A stretch of DNA of 64,000 bases. Origin: Schizochytrium sp. TIO01. Taxonomy: Eukaryota > Sar > Bigyra > Thraustochytrida > Thraustochytriidae. Positions within the stretch are counted from its first letter, which is position 1. Every line of letters begins with the position of its first letter. The notes beneath the pieces are model-generated. The model was not told the origin of the DNA, did not search any database, and worked only from the letters and a program-made list of their open reading frames with translations. Below, in pieces: positions 10,551-22,444 of the stretch. The stretch is from positions 2,307,148 through 2,371,147 of the forward strand of contig SMSO01000014.1 of assembly GCA_004764695.1 (NCBI GenBank), in the 5' to 3' direction. The position numbers and the translations under genes were made by a program.

Positions 10551-11711
10551 TATCTATTTAGATCATTGTCGAGCGCCAAGTCATTCACAGACCACCATTC
10601 AATGGATGGATATCCCTCGCACAAGAGAACGAAGATTCACGCACCATCCCAAGACACAGGCTAATTCTAACAGCCTTGCATGTCACTCTGGCGGCACCCA
10701 TCCATCACCATTTGGCCGTCTGGGCTACCTACCCAGGTATAAGCAAACAGCGCAGAGAGGCACACATCCCTGCCCAGTATGCGCAGAATTTGTCGTCATG
10801 ATTTTGATAGCGATTTTCTCTACTACCTACCTAGGTAGGTAGGTAGGAAGAGGTACCTCGCAGTGCAAAGAGAGGGAGCTCTAGAGAAGGTCTACAGAGC
10901 AGTATGTCTATAGCTAGACATGACATGTTTGTTTTGTATTTTTTGTACTTTATGCTTTGTGTAGTGTAGTATATTAGATAGCCCTAGTGATTAATTTTGA
11001 ACATTAATTGAAATAAGTTTTTTGTTTTTTTATTTAATTTACAAATTTACAAATAATAAAATATAAAATAATATAAAACCTAGGTAGGTAGGCATTAACA
11101 TATTAATACTGCTAATACTACCTAGTAGAGATTGTTTGTTTGTTTTGCTATGTTATGTTATGTAATCTACGTCGTGGGGAAGCGCTAAGCAACGAATAGG
11201 GAACCCTATAGGTGGCAGTATAGCAGCCGCAGTGGCAGCCGAAACAGCGTCGATCAGCAGACCAGCAGCGAGCCTGCCGTCGCGACTGAGGGCGTCGCGA
11301 CTGAAGGCGTCGTCGCGGCGGAGGGTCGCGGCGGGAGTAGGGAATATCAATTCCCAGGTTCCCTCTATCCTTTGTCGGGGCACACTTGAAGTCCGGGGTA
11401 GCCAGGCAGGCAAGCGGTCAAACTGCAAGGAGTCCCGCGCCATTTATTTGGCAGGCAACTACTAAACGCACGCCGACGTGACCAACTAGACCTACAATCC
11501 GACGAGACAAACAAACAAACAAAAAATCAATCAAAAAAACAAACAAAACAAACGAACGAACGAACCAACGAACAAACAGATTTAACTACAATATCTCCTG
11601 TTTAGAGTTGCTTTTTGATATCGGTCATAAGTAACTTTTGGGCTTCTCTTCTTTCTCTTCTCTGAGCGTGGTGTCGTGCCATCCCCTTTATCAACAGCGC
11701 CACAGAAGCTG

Positions 11712-11743
11712 CTTAAAGTCTTTTAAAGTCTTTTAAAGTCTTT
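11712..11743. repeat. 10-base direct repeat TTTTAAAGTC
   Basis: Three tandem copies, the outer ones slightly truncated, lie about 105-135 bases upstream of the proposed start codon of the channel gene. This is probably in its leader or promoter. No function can be assigned. Confidence 0.6.
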
Positions 11744-11847
11744 GAGATATACAAGAACACCATCAAGACTTGAAAAACTCGGACTAGAGTATCATCAGGA
11801 GACCCAAGAAGAGAACTGTTTCATAGCCTTTTAAGAGTTTCAAAAAG

Positions 11848-14800
11848 ATGCCGCTGGAAAGCAGCTTTAAAAAGGGTAAATTGGCCACTTGTTACAGTTG
11901 TTCTTCTAGCAGTAGTATATGTAGTCTGGAGCGAAACGGAGAGAAGAAGACTGCTGGGCGAAGTAGAGAACCTGCAAGTTTCAAGCTACAGAACTCAAGG
12001 TACAGGCAAATCATCGACATTTTCAAGGCTTCCTAAATTATCTGGCAATTCTGCTAGCAAAGATGATGTTGACGACGACGACGATAATTTAGAAGGCGAA
12101 AATATGAATGCACCCCTTCTTGAGATAATCATGGGCATTCCTCTTGACATATACATTCACAGTGGACTTTTCATTCTTGTGTTTGGTTGGCTTGTTAAAT
12201 TCATCTGGAACGAGCTTGCTCTCGTAAGCGTCAATCGACTACAGGAACAAGGTGATGATGCTCATGACGACAGCAAATCTCATCTTGATGGGTTCAACAG
12301 CGTGCATGGACCTCGTCGGCATGTAAGGCCCAAAAGCATCGAGCAGAGGCGCATTCGTGAACGAATCCATGATACGCTTACATTTAGCCTGCGAGAGTTC
12401 ATTTTTTATCGTATGGACTACCTACTCAGTACTTGGTCTAGTGCGAAGCCTGTGGCTCTCTTACTTGCCACGTACCTTCTTATTATGTCTGGTGCCACGC
12501 TGTACTGGGGACTCAACTCTGGCTCGGATGTAACATATTCAGAGTCTGTATGGATGGCGTGGACCTTTGTCGCAGATCCCGGTACGCATGCTGAAGAACG
12601 AGGCCTTGCTGAGCGTCTTGTGGCCCTCCTTTTGACAATTGGTGGCATGCTTATCTTTGCTTTGATGATTGGTATCATTGCGGAAAGTGTATCTGATCTC
12701 CTCGATGATCTGAAGAAAGGTCGCAGTCGCGTCATTGAAAGTGGACATACGCTTATACTCGGTTGGTCTGATAAAGTGATCCCTACGATCCGGGAGCTTG
12801 CCATTGCAAACGAAAGTGAGGGAGGTGGCGTAGTGGTTCTCTTGTGTGAACGCCAAAAGGAAGAAATGGAGAATGCGTTAGCCAGTGCACTCACTCCGGA
12901 GCACTTATACGGCACTAAGGTTATTTGTCGTAGTGGAAGCCCTTTGATTATGACTGATCTCCTTAAGGTCTCAGCACAAACAGCAAAAGCAGTTATTGTG
13001 CTCTCAGATCCCGATGTGGACGCTGACGAATCTGATGCTCGTGCTGTTCGCATTGTAATGTCTCTCACCGGTATTGATGTGCGTTGTCACATTGTTGTAG
13101 AAATGTGTGATGTTGATAATCGGGAGCTAGTTATGCTCGTGGGCAAAGGAAATGTGGAGACTGTTGTTGCTCATGATATCATTGGTCGGCTCATGATCCA
13201 GTGTGCCCGACAACCTGGGTTGGCACAGATTCTTGAGCAACTTCTTGGATTTGCTGGTGATGAGTTTTATTTGGAGGAATGGCCGCAGCTTACAGGTAAA
13301 ACATTTTTAGACGCATCTTTTGTCTTTGATCAAGCTGTACCTATTGGTATTAAACCTGCTGACCCAGAACTCGCAGCTCAGCAGCTACAACTTCTGAAGC
13401 GCCTCGACTCTCCGCCTCTGAGCCCGATGCGTTCTCGAAGTTCTCATGGTTCCCGTGGCTCACTTAACTCAACTGCTGCAGAAATTATTAACTCGGGTCG
13501 CTCACTGCGCCCTCCTCCATTGCGTGCTGACCCTGAAAGCCTTCGTCGAGATCATAGGAGCTCGTCAGACCCGACCCCAACACATCGCCGGAAATCAAGT
13601 AACCAAGAGCGATCGCAAGTTGGGGGTCACTCTCGAGGTTCCTCCCCAGCCCCAGGAAATCGTAGTATGCTTCCAGGCCTAGCCATACCAGAGCCTAACC
13701 ATGAGCGTCTTTACTTTCCCTATCACGAACCTCAAAACGCTGAAGAGGATGACGTTTCCGACGAAGAGGATTCAACCTCAGAAGATGACACATCTAGCAC
13801 AACTATGCGTGCCCCAACACCATTGAATATTGCTAAACGGACTATATCCGTAAATTCAGGTCACTCAGCGCGCTCTCGAGCGGGCTCCATGAGCTCTGTT
13901 TTCGGTAACGGGCCACGTACTGTACTATTGAACCCTCCAGACGGTTATGTTTTACAAAAAGGTGATCAGATCCTGGTCATTGCTGAAGATGATGACTCTT
14001 ATGATGCATCTTCGGACGGAGAACCCGTCAATGAAGCTGCACAGCGAGCTCGATTTTCGGTGAATGCTCAGCATCCTATGCACTTTATCCGAAAGCCCGA
14101 ACGTCTACTCTTCTGTGGCTGGCGCCGTGACATGGATGATATGATTTCTGAACTTGATAAACTTGTGGTTAAAAACAGCGAGCTTGTTCTTATGTCTACT
14201 ATTCCCACTAAAACACGGTTACGCAAGTTCAAGGACGCTAATAAAGTTGATTTGTCAAATCTAAGGAACCTTCGAATTGTTCATGAAGAAGGTAATCCAG
14301 TATTACGTCGTCACCTCGAAAGACTCGCACTTGAGGATTACAGTTCTATTCTAATTTTGGCCGATGAAGCTTTTGAAACGAACATGCAAACAGCCGATTC
14401 CCGGTCGTTAGCATCCATGTTACTTATTCGAGACATAATTGAGAAACGCCACGCTCAAACCATTGCAACGATGGGAGATATTGACCCGAGTTTGATCAAA
14501 CCTTTGACTATCCTTACACGACGTTCAAGCAGCCCAGCTCCGCGGCGATTTATCGTGCTACATGACCAAATGAGAAATGAGCAAGATGCCCATAACGAAA
14601 AGATTTTCGTACCTGAAAGAGATCAACCTGATAATGACGACGACGAACGCAAAGGCACTGCGACACCATCCTCTGATGCAAATTCTTCTGACGATGACCA
14701 ACTTAATGACCTGATTTCCTGGCATTCAGTGCGGCAAGTTATACTCCCCTGTTGAGGCTGCTCAACGTCGCTTACAGAGACAGACAACTGCCGAGGCCCG

Positions 14801-15245
14801 CCAAGAGATCAAACGTAGTTGGTGCCCTCGTGAACATCATATGGAAAGGGAGGACCCAGGTACTATCATTATCTCCGAGATTCTAGATTCTCGAACGAAA
14901 TCTTTAATCTCAGTGGCCGAAGTGAGTGACTATGTCATGTCGAACGAAATCGTAGCATGCGCTATGGCAATGGTTGCAGAAGACCGATCAATCAATATAG
15001 TTCTCACAGAACTCCTCTCTGCTTCTGGATGTGAAATCCAGGTACGCTCGTGTTTGGAATACTGTGAGCCTGGCGAGGTTCTGGACTGGTGGACAATAAT
15101 GGCGCGTGCGCGAAAGCGATGTGAAGTCGCCATCGGATATAGGCCTCGTGATGAAACCGAAGCTCTATTAAACCCGCGAAAGAAATCAAAACTCCGTGTC
15201 TGGGCACGTGGCGACTCTATTGTTGTCCTCACCAGTTCGCCATGA
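11848..15245 (+). CDS. CASTOR/POLLUX-type ion channel, reading frame broken by two +1 shifts
   Basis: This is a homologue of plant CASTOR/POLLUX (DMI1) cation channels with tandem RCK/TrkA-N-like domains. The longest frame, 12104-14755, holds the pore region at residues about 115-200, with filter-like WTFVADPGTHAEERG. It also holds GHTLILGWSDKV at about 214, and DARAVRIVMSLTGI and HDIIGRLMIQCARQPGLAQ before residue 375. The second RCK unit has LLCGWRRDMDDMI. Residues about 421-605 are a Ser/acidic insert that I do not recall in plant proteins. The conserved C-terminus (IIISEILDSRTKSLISV, SDYVMSNEIV, VAIGYRP) lies in another frame up to 15245 and connects by dropping one base in CCCC 14746-14749. 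Upstream, a TM-like segment (PLVTVVLLAVVYVVW) is in frame with the main ORF but lacks ATG. It joins ATG 11848 if one base of A5 11869-11873 is dropped. With both joins the protein is about 1,130 residues. Family call sure; exact start less so. Confidence 0.88.
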
Positions 15246-16268
15246 AAAAAAAAGAAAAGTATAAAAGTATAGAAGATTATATGCTGCCGTTATTCTTTCG
15301 ATTGGGATTTGTAGCGTCGCCTTTGATCTACTTGCATTTCCACTTCTGTTCATCGTTTCTTGTTCCTTTTTCTAAAATTCATAATGTATCAGTAGGCACT
15401 ATACGCTTACTGTCCGGTGTAGTTTATGAGCTGTTCCTTTCCAATCATAATAACAACAAAACTGCTCCAGCGTTGACTCGTATCATTTAGATGTTGCTAA
15501 ACTTGCTCATGAAACTTCTATTGTTTATTTTGTTTTAGTCCGTTGTAAGTCTCATCGTTACTGTAGGTCCTACACATGAAAGTTATCTGGAACTAAGTGC
15601 CTTTTCCTGTTCTTGCAGTAATACTGCAAGGGAAACTCTGATATAAATTCATGCTTAGGTGCATAGCTAAGAAACTATTGTCAAATAAATTTTTGACTTC
15701 TGTATAAATGCCCTTGACGCTTTCGTTTAAAAGGCATAACGAACAATCATTTTTTCTTAATTAAATTGAAATATTTGTGCTTAGATTATTACTTTTTATG
15801 GAGTATATATTTCTTTGCACGAATCAGATTTTTATTAGAGGAAATAAGACGCGGTATACTTTATAGTGTGTTTGTGTAACAGATAGGCTTTGAATTTGCT
15901 TCTACTTTAGACCCCTTTCTAGCGAGTGTGTAGATGAGAAATCAATCGATGCTTCATAATTTCATAGCTCGCGCTTGAATCAGCGATCTTGTGAAAGGAA
16001 ATTACTATTAAAGCAGAGGCGTATTCCTGGGTCCAAAATAGTATTTTGGAACCGGTAAAAGCATCTTGTTAGTGGTAGTCGCGTTCTTGATACCCTATTC
16101 TCTTTGGACAATTAAGAGGAAATATAAAGAGGATTGCATGACAGACGATGTCAGAAAAACATGACAAATGAGCGAGATGAGCGAACAATGAGACTGGCGG
16201 ACGAGAAGATGGGCCAACAGACAAGCTTGCCTTCGAGTATAAAAGAATTATGCTCAATGTCTGCAAGT
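15246..16268. other. Convergent 3' intergenic region
   Basis: AT-rich spacer between the channel gene (+) and the methylthiotransferase gene (-), which converge. An AATAAA at 15684-15689 could serve as a poly(A) signal for the channel transcript. No gene is seen. Confidence 0.5.
15684..15689 (+). promoter_or_regulatory. Candidate poly(A) signal AATAAA of the channel gene
   Basis: A canonical hexamer lies about 440 bases after the proposed stop at 15245. The distance is long, and the sequence is AT-rich enough for chance occurrence. Confidence 0.25.
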
Positions 16269-18077
16269 TCAGGCTTGTGCTTGCTCCTGCTTTGACGGAC
16301 AGCCTTCAGAAGCATCCGTAATACACTCGGCAAAGAGAGTAGCAGCTGTGGCATCGTGGACTCGAACCTTTACATATGACCCTATAGGCATGGCAGCAGG
16401 ATCAGAATTTGTAATGATACACCGGCGAAGACCATTCGTGCGACCTTGCATCTTCGTGGCATCGCGACGACTAGGGCCCTCCACCAGGATTTCATACTCT
16501 TTACCAATCTCTTGTTCAGCCTTTTTATGTGCAACTTCACGAAAAGTACTGATTACCTCAGCTAAACGACGCTTTTTGATCTCCTCAGGGATGTCGTCAT
16601 CAAGTTTATGGTATGCGTGCGTGCGCTCACGTCTCGAGTAGTGAAACATGAAAGCTTGCTCATACCCAATTTCGCGAAAGAGAGAAATTGTATCTTGGTG
16701 CTCCTCCTCGGTTTCACCACAGAATCCCGAAATAAAGTCACTGGAGAGCTCCAATTCCGGGCCAACAATCTCCTTAGCGCGTCGTACCAGGTCAATGTAA
16801 GACTCACGAGTGTAACCCCGGCGCATACGTTCAAGGACGGTAGAGCTACCACTCTGTGCTGGAAGATGAATTCCGCGGCAAATGTTAGGGTATTTCGCCA
16901 TGACTTCAAATACATCATCCGTAAAGTCCTTTGGATGAGGGCTAGTGAATCGAATACGAATCGTCGGGTCAACTGCTGCAACACGTTCCAACAGATCCGC
17001 GAATCTTACACCAGGTCCATCGCGCAGCTTGAACATGTCCCTAAACCCTTCTGCTGTATTGTACTCCGTGCTTCCTTCTTCTGATCGATCTAAGTACGAG
17101 TTAACATTTTGACCCAAAAGAACAATCTCCTTCACCTCTCCGGCTTTAGACAATTCCTCAACCTCGTTGACAATGCTCTTGGCAGCCCTGCTGCGTTCTC
17201 TACCTCTCGTGAACGGCACAATACAGTATGAGCACATGTTATTACACCCTCTCGTAATGCTAATAAAAGCTTGCCATGGCTCGCTCCTCCTCACGGGTGC
17301 AATGTCTGCATAGGTCTCATCTAGAGATAGCTGTACATTCATGCCCTGGTTTTCACCCCTGGCCAGCCGCAGCAACCTTGGCAGATCTCTGTAGCCGTCA
17401 GGTCCTGCGACTACGTTAACGAGGTTCTCCTCAAGCAGTTTGTCTCTGAGGCGCTCCGCCATGCATCCCAAAACACCCACCTGTTGGTCTGGTCTGCGTT
17501 GTTTGCGGAAGGTTCTAAGCTGCTGCAGCGCCTTAGCCTCCGCTTGCTCACGGATTGCGCAGGTATTTACGAGCACGACATCTGCAGAGGAGGCGTCCTC
17601 TGCAGGAAAGAATCCTGCGCCCTCGAGGATGGAAGCGCAGATCTCTCCGTCAGCGACATTCATTGCGCATCCGAGGGTCTGGATGAAATAGCTCCGAGGG
17701 TCACTCACCATGCGCCGTTCCAGGTCCTCCACGCCCTCGTGCGGGAAAGGGGAGGATTCTGAGGCGTCTGATGCATCTAAATCCATGACAACCGGGCTGG
17801 CCTTGTCCGAGGATCGCTGAATGAAGGCACGCATGGGAATGCGGTCCTTGCGAAGGCGTCTCCGCAACTCCTCCTTTCGAGAAGGAGGATCTCTAGAGTC
17901 AGCGTTTGAAGTATCCTCTTCCGCGGAAGAGGAAACTTTAGGGGACATATCCCCGTTACTGTGCCATCGAGAGAAAGACAGGAACGGAGAAGAGACGCGG
18001 AGATCACGGGAGCCAGGGGCAGCTAGCCTCTGGACGATGCTCTGCGAAGAGGACTTGCTGAGAACGGAGCGCATCAT
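16269..18077 (-). CDS. tRNA methylthiotransferase, MiaB/CDK5RAP1 family
   Basis: This is a radical-SAM methylthiotransferase that adds the 2-methylthio group to N6-(isopentenyl)adenosine at tRNA position 37, as bacterial MiaB and mitochondrial CDK5RAP1 do. The 602-residue frame is intact. The N-terminal MTTase (UPF0004) domain shows its three Fe-S cysteines at C137 (QTLGCAMN), C173 (NTCAIRE) and C205 (GVLGCMAERL). The radical-SAM CxxxCxxC motif is at C278, C282 and C285 (TRGCNNMCSYCIVPFTRGRE). A TRAM-like tRNA-binding domain occupies about residues 525-590. NTCAIREQAEAKALQQL and GQNVNSY favour MiaB over the CDKAL1 subfamily. The first about 80 residues are Ser/Arg-rich, as expected for a mitochondrial presequence. 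That location is inferred. Confidence 0.95.
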   Translation of the reverse strand: MMRSVLSKSSSQSIVQRLAAPGSRDLRVSSPFLSFSRWHSNGDMSPKVSSSAEEDTSNADSRDPPSRKEELRRRLRKDRIPMRAFIQRSSDKASPVVMDLDASDASESSPFPHEGVEDLERRMVSDPRSYFIQTLGCAMNVADGEICASILEGAGFFPAEDASSADVVLVNTCAIREQAEAKALQQLRTFRKQRRPDQQVGVLGCMAERLRDKLLEENLVNVVAGPDGYRDLPRLLRLARGENQGMNVQLSLDETYADIAPVRRSEPWQAFISITRGCNNMCSYCIVPFTRGRERSRAAKSIVNEVEELSKAGEVKEIVLLGQNVNSYLDRSEEGSTEYNTAEGFRDMFKLRDGPGVRFADLLERVAAVDPTIRIRFTSPHPKDFTDDVFEVMAKYPNICRGIHLPAQSGSSTVLERMRRGYTRESYIDLVRRAKEIVGPELELSSDFISGFCGETEEEHQDTISLFREIGYEQAFMFHYSRRERTHAYHKLDDDIPEEIKKRRLAEVISTFREVAHKKAEQEIGKEYEILVEGPSRRDATKMQGRTNGLRRCIITNSDPAAMPIGSYVKVRVHDATAATLFAECITDASEGCPSKQEQAQA

Positions 18078-20250
18078 AAGGCCCAGCCAGACTGCCGAGG
18101 ACTTGGAGGCAGCAACACCTACAACAAATCCTGCCAGCCGAGGGACGTGCTCTCAACTTTGCTGAAAGCTAGCCAAGCTCTATATCGTTGTTCTTCTTGC
18201 AGGTGAGATGTTGGTGCTGCTGTTGACAGTGAGTCCCTCCACCATGCAATTTAGTCTCCTACCACCACATTATGTGGTTCCTTCGGCTACTACTTTAGCA
18301 GCTAGCAGACCTAGTAATACTATAGTCAAAGCACCGTAAACTTGAGGGACCCAGAATTCTTGACGACCACTCTATCAAGCATGTACTACCAGGGTAGCAC
18401 CTAGCACCATCTATATATGGCTAGCTATGAAGTACTCTCCCCAAAAAACTGGTCAGTTGTAGTTATTTTTGCATTTTGATTGCTTTTAGCCACCTTCTCC
18501 ATAGTAACTCACTTCTCAAGTTGTCTTTTCTTGAGTGTTATTGCTATTGTCTAATAGCTGCTACGGCCTACATGTGTACAGGCATTTTTTTTAATGAAGT
18601 TATGTGAGAACTCGACCTCATCTAGACAAGGTAGGTGGTACCTGGTATCTAATACTACTGTCAAGTTGTAATCCTTATAAAGGGGCATGTTTGTGGTTGT
18701 TTTCAAAGAAGCTAACTTGCACCACGATCTGGTATTGTTCCTTCTCTACCTACCATTAATTTGTGACTTCTAGGTCTACACTATTCATATTTATAACAAA
18801 TATTGAATTTTAATTTTTAATTTTTTAATTTAATTTTAAAATTACGACAAAGTTCACTGCTGTTTTACAAGTAGTACGTACTTACATACCTGCGAAGAAA
18901 CGCAACTTTGAATGAAGTAAATGAGATATCAATACAGCCTCGCACGCATGCCGAACAGAATTGAGTATCTTGAAGAAATAACATTCCCCTGATAAACATA
19001 CGAATTTCGATTTAAATGTGCTAAGCTATTATTTGCCAACACCGTTTCCACTATCCTCACTAGTTTGTTACGGTTCTTCAACAAACTGTAGAGGTATATG
19101 AGTAGGCCCCTAAGCTAAACGCGGCTCGGTTTATCTTCTTGCTGGGAGCAGGAGGAGATCCTAGAAGGATCTTTTGTAAAAACAAATTTGAGTTAGTTTT
19201 TGACAAAATTTATTTTTCAAAATACGGCACGAATGTCTCACCTATAGATTTAGGAGGAGAAAATGAACATACGCCAAATTAAACTGTTGAACGTGCCACT
19301 CTAGAGCCTGAAGACCCTGAAATTCTGCAACAATGACTTGACTTGAGCTAGACCTATTTTTCCTTAATTTCTAGAATACAACAACACGTGACCTTTCTTC
19401 TGATCAATTATTTGTTGAGCTGCTTCAGCATTTGCGGATATAAGCAACTGCCCCATATTCTCAGAAAAGGCCTAAGAACAATCAAAGTTGTCTTTGCTTT
19501 TTCATTTGTGTCAAATTATCTGTAGGACGATAGCTATTAGATACACAGACCTTGCCAACTCATAAAAGCCTTTGCTCCATCAACTAAAACTCATTAGTTG
19601 AATGGTAACCGGAGACCAGGATGAGAAGAAGAAAAAGAAAAAGAGAGAAGAGAAGAGATACTACTCCCAGCTATAGACCGAGACAACATTGTTTCAAGGC
19701 AGACAGGCAGACCCATATCACGCAGAGTAAAGATCGAAGGAGAACCGCTCGGAATCCGTTCAATTGTAAGCGTCTGTCGCAGGGAGCCTGAGCGCCTCTG
19801 GCCTACCATTCTTCCTGCCGACCAGCTTCCTCTCTCTGCGGCTTACTGTCAGGGCACTAGCGGACAGCAGACAATCTGGTTGACTGACAAAGTTTTTAAA
19901 GCAAAGGGAGGAGAAACGCTCTGAGTTTATTCTTCTCTCCGTCAATTTTCGACTCAAGAAAGGACAATAATTAATTGGTGAGCCACCCAAACTCGGGAAG
20001 TCTAAGTTATGCGTGCATAGAGCACGTGGGACCCTCGATCTGACGATACCCCTCTATTGCTGATATAAAGTCTTCCCTTTGGTTGGCCAAGGTCCTTCCT
20101 TCACTTGTATCGAACTGGCCAAGTCATCAGCAGTTTTCCTTTCGTCGCCATCGTGCTTGACCAAAAACCAACAAAGAGCCAAGGGCTACCTATAAGAAAG
20201 ACAAAAGAAATAGAAAGAAATAGCAAGAGACAATAAGGACCAGCAAGGAG

Positions 20251-20293
<43 letters not shown>

Positions 20294-20623
20294 CCAAGCC
20301 AATTTTGTTATTTACGAACAAGGTGAATAGTTTGCCTGGTTGCCTTAGAAGTAGAGAGAGATAGACAGAATTTTCGTCAACCAGGGCTGAGTAAGACAAG
20401 AAAGGGCCTTCCTGGCTTGCTTGTGTGCGACCTTCAGGCCGTTGATAGAATTCTATCATAGGTTTGTCTTTTGCAAGAGCCATAAGAAGACTCAAGCAGT
20501 AATCAATTATACAAAGTCGAGGTGCCTATCTAGCCTGTTTTTCAATTTTGACGTAACGACACTTCTGTTCCTACTAGCAACCACGATCCTAGATCTCCAG
20601 ACCGCGTTTTCGCAAGGCATATA
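18078..20623. other. Intergenic DNA between divergent genes
   Basis: This 2.5-kb spacer is AT-rich in places and lies between the divergent methylthiotransferase (-) and UPF0126 (+) genes. It includes the CTTG array at 20252-20293. No coding sequence is supported; the short open frames are repeat-driven or Ser/Arg-rich without family resemblance. Confidence 0.5.
20252..20293. repeat. CTTG tetranucleotide repeat
   Basis: About ten CTTG/GCTT units, roughly 540 bases upstream of the preferred start of the UPF0126 gene. The minus-strand Lys-Gln-Ala-Ser repeat frame over it is an artefact. Confidence 0.9.
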
Positions 20624-20830
20624 TTGCTCAATTTGAGGTGCGTTCTCAATAAGCCACTTCAAAGCTTGCAGCTTATCCCAGGCCTACACATTCATACGGC
20701 TCTACTAAAGTGCATTGGGCATAACACAAGTAATAGAGAACATACACCTAGAAACCTAGTGGCCCGAAGCGCGTCGACTGCAGAAAATAGAGAGCGCACT
20801 TCGAAGAGGAGCACAGTCGCAACAAGCCAG

Positions 20831-21787
20831 ATGCTTGCGAGATTAAGGTCGAGGCCGCTCGCAGCGGAGGGTTTATGGAGGCCCTTACGTAGGGGACTTG
20901 GATCTGGGCCTAGGAGTAATAGTGCTGGTGAAGAGAGTGTACGGAGGTACCCTAAACTTGGTTGCTTCAGGCCAGCACAAGTAGGGGAACTCCCTGATGG
21001 CCTTCTTAGGCACCCTTCGCTCACAAGCTCAAGAGGACTTTTAAGATCAGCTGACTATGCTGGCACCATTGCGTTCGCTATGAACGGTGCTATTACAGCA
21101 GGAAGTGTAGGTATGGATGCAGTAGGCTGCACAATCCTAGGTTGCATCGTCGCTGTTGGAGGAGGGACCATTCGCGATTCTATGGTTCTCCACAAGCAGC
21201 CATTTTGGGTAGAGGAATATGAGTACTTACTCATGGCGGCTGCTGCGGCATTAGCAACGTCCATGGTGTGGCCATCATTACCAAGCGGCAATGTTTTAAA
21301 GGATGCAGAAGGCGGAGAAGGTGATATTATTTGGGCATTTGACACACTTGGTATTGGCGCCTTTGCAGTGATTGGGTGCCAAAATGCGCTCCGTATGTGT
21401 GTCCATCCATTCATTGCCTGCACTTGCGGTATGATGACAGCAACATTTGGAGGCTTTACAAGGGATATCATTTGCAGTTTGCCTAAAGAAGCTCATGGAA
21501 ATGGTCGAGTCATGCACTCGCACAGTGATCTTTATGCTAGTGCGGCATTTGCTGGGGCAGCCGCTTATGTCATGACAAGATCAGCGGGCTACTCTCTCAC
21601 TACTCGAATTGCTGCAGGCATGATCGTTTCCATGGGCGCTCGTGTTTTAGCTCGTATGTATGATCTGGCAATGCCGTCGTGGGATAAACCTGGGTTCAGG
21701 ACTTTGGAGCGAACTCAAGCGCTCCAATCTGCGAATACAATTGCTCCTGTTGCTTCTCCTTCAGCGAGTGCTACGGTCTCGAACTAG
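20831..21787 (+). CDS. TRIC/UPF0126 (YadS-type) domain membrane protein, probably mitochondrial
   Basis: The protein has the duplicated UPF0126 unit: a repeat starting DYAGTIAFAMNGAITAG with GGGTIRD at about residues 110-116, and a second starting FDTLGIGAFAVIGCQNAL with GGFTRD at about 207-212. Each unit carries about three membrane segments. Bacterial members are small inner-membrane proteins, some linked to glycine transport. The fold is shared with TRIC cation channels. I prefer the ATG at 20831 (318 residues) because it starts a typical arginine-rich presequence (MLARLRSRPL). The same frame is open back to an ATG at 20624, which would add 69 unconvincing residues. The C-terminal tail is Ala/Ser-rich and not part of the domain. 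The mitochondrial location and the substrate are inferred. Confidence 0.85.
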   Translation: MLARLRSRPLAAEGLWRPLRRGLGSGPRSNSAGEESVRRYPKLGCFRPAQVGELPDGLLRHPSLTSSRGLLRSADYAGTIAFAMNGAITAGSVGMDAVGCTILGCIVAVGGGTIRDSMVLHKQPFWVEEYEYLLMAAAAALATSMVWPSLPSGNVLKDAEGGEGDIIWAFDTLGIGAFAVIGCQNALRMCVHPFIACTCGMMTATFGGFTRDIICSLPKEAHGNGRVMHSHSDLYASAAFAGAAAYVMTRSAGYSLTTRIAAGMIVSMGARVLARMYDLAMPSWDKPGFRTLERTQALQSANTIAPVASPSASATVSN

Positions 21788-22444
21788 GTTTCTCTGCTGC
21801 TGTTCTAAATTTGTCAGATTTCACATGTACTGTACAAACAGATTTATCATGCACAGTGCTTAGAAGAAGCAAAGACACTTTAGGATTTGTTTCCCGGGTT
21901 CTTTAATAATACCATCTCGCAATTTTGGTTGTAGAAACCATCTTTGCGGAGACCTGAAATATGATATCTCACCTGTGTCCATCTACTTATGTCACTTAAA
22001 TATACCACATTTTTACCTGTTGTGGTTTTTCACTCTGCAAAGTTTAGAAAAGATACTTGCATGCGGAATTCAACCAACATACCTCGTACATGGGCAACAA
22101 ATGAAGACTCGCTCATGAACCATGACTTACATAAAGAAGCCTTTGGTTACTTTGATCATTAGTTGTGATTCCCGTACCTTACGAACGATCGCCTCCTTGT
22201 CACTGCTTTTCTCTATGCTGATGCCCGTTTCCATACAAAAAAATTAACAACTTGTAAAATAAGCCCACTTCACCCTAACCCGAGATTTCTCAGCTTGCCT
22301 GGTTTGAGAACCGAACAGCTCGCAATGAACTTCGGTAACACATGTCCTATATGATCGAGCTGTTGGAGAGGTACAGCTCGCAAAGAATTTGATGTGGAAA
22401 TAGCATCGCCGTGGTTCACTTTTTCTCCCAAAGTTAAATTTAAA

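Larger units (their letters stand above)
9229..11847. other. Microsatellite-rich intergenic DNA upstream of the ion channel gene
   Basis: No convincing gene. The stretch contains TATC/GCTA tracts near 9700-9735, the GATA/CATA and GCTA arrays listed separately, and mirrored TACCTAGGTAGG words near 10817-10850 and 11080. It also has AAAC-rich sequence at about 11506-11575 and a 10-base repeat (TTTTAAAGTC) at 11712-11743. The last 150 bases are probably the 5' leader of the channel gene. Confidence 0.55.

Noticed and set aside
12418-13068. Minus-strand 216-residue frame
   Set aside because: It lies antisense within the CASTOR/POLLUX coding region, is Ser/Arg-rich, and is a shadow frame.
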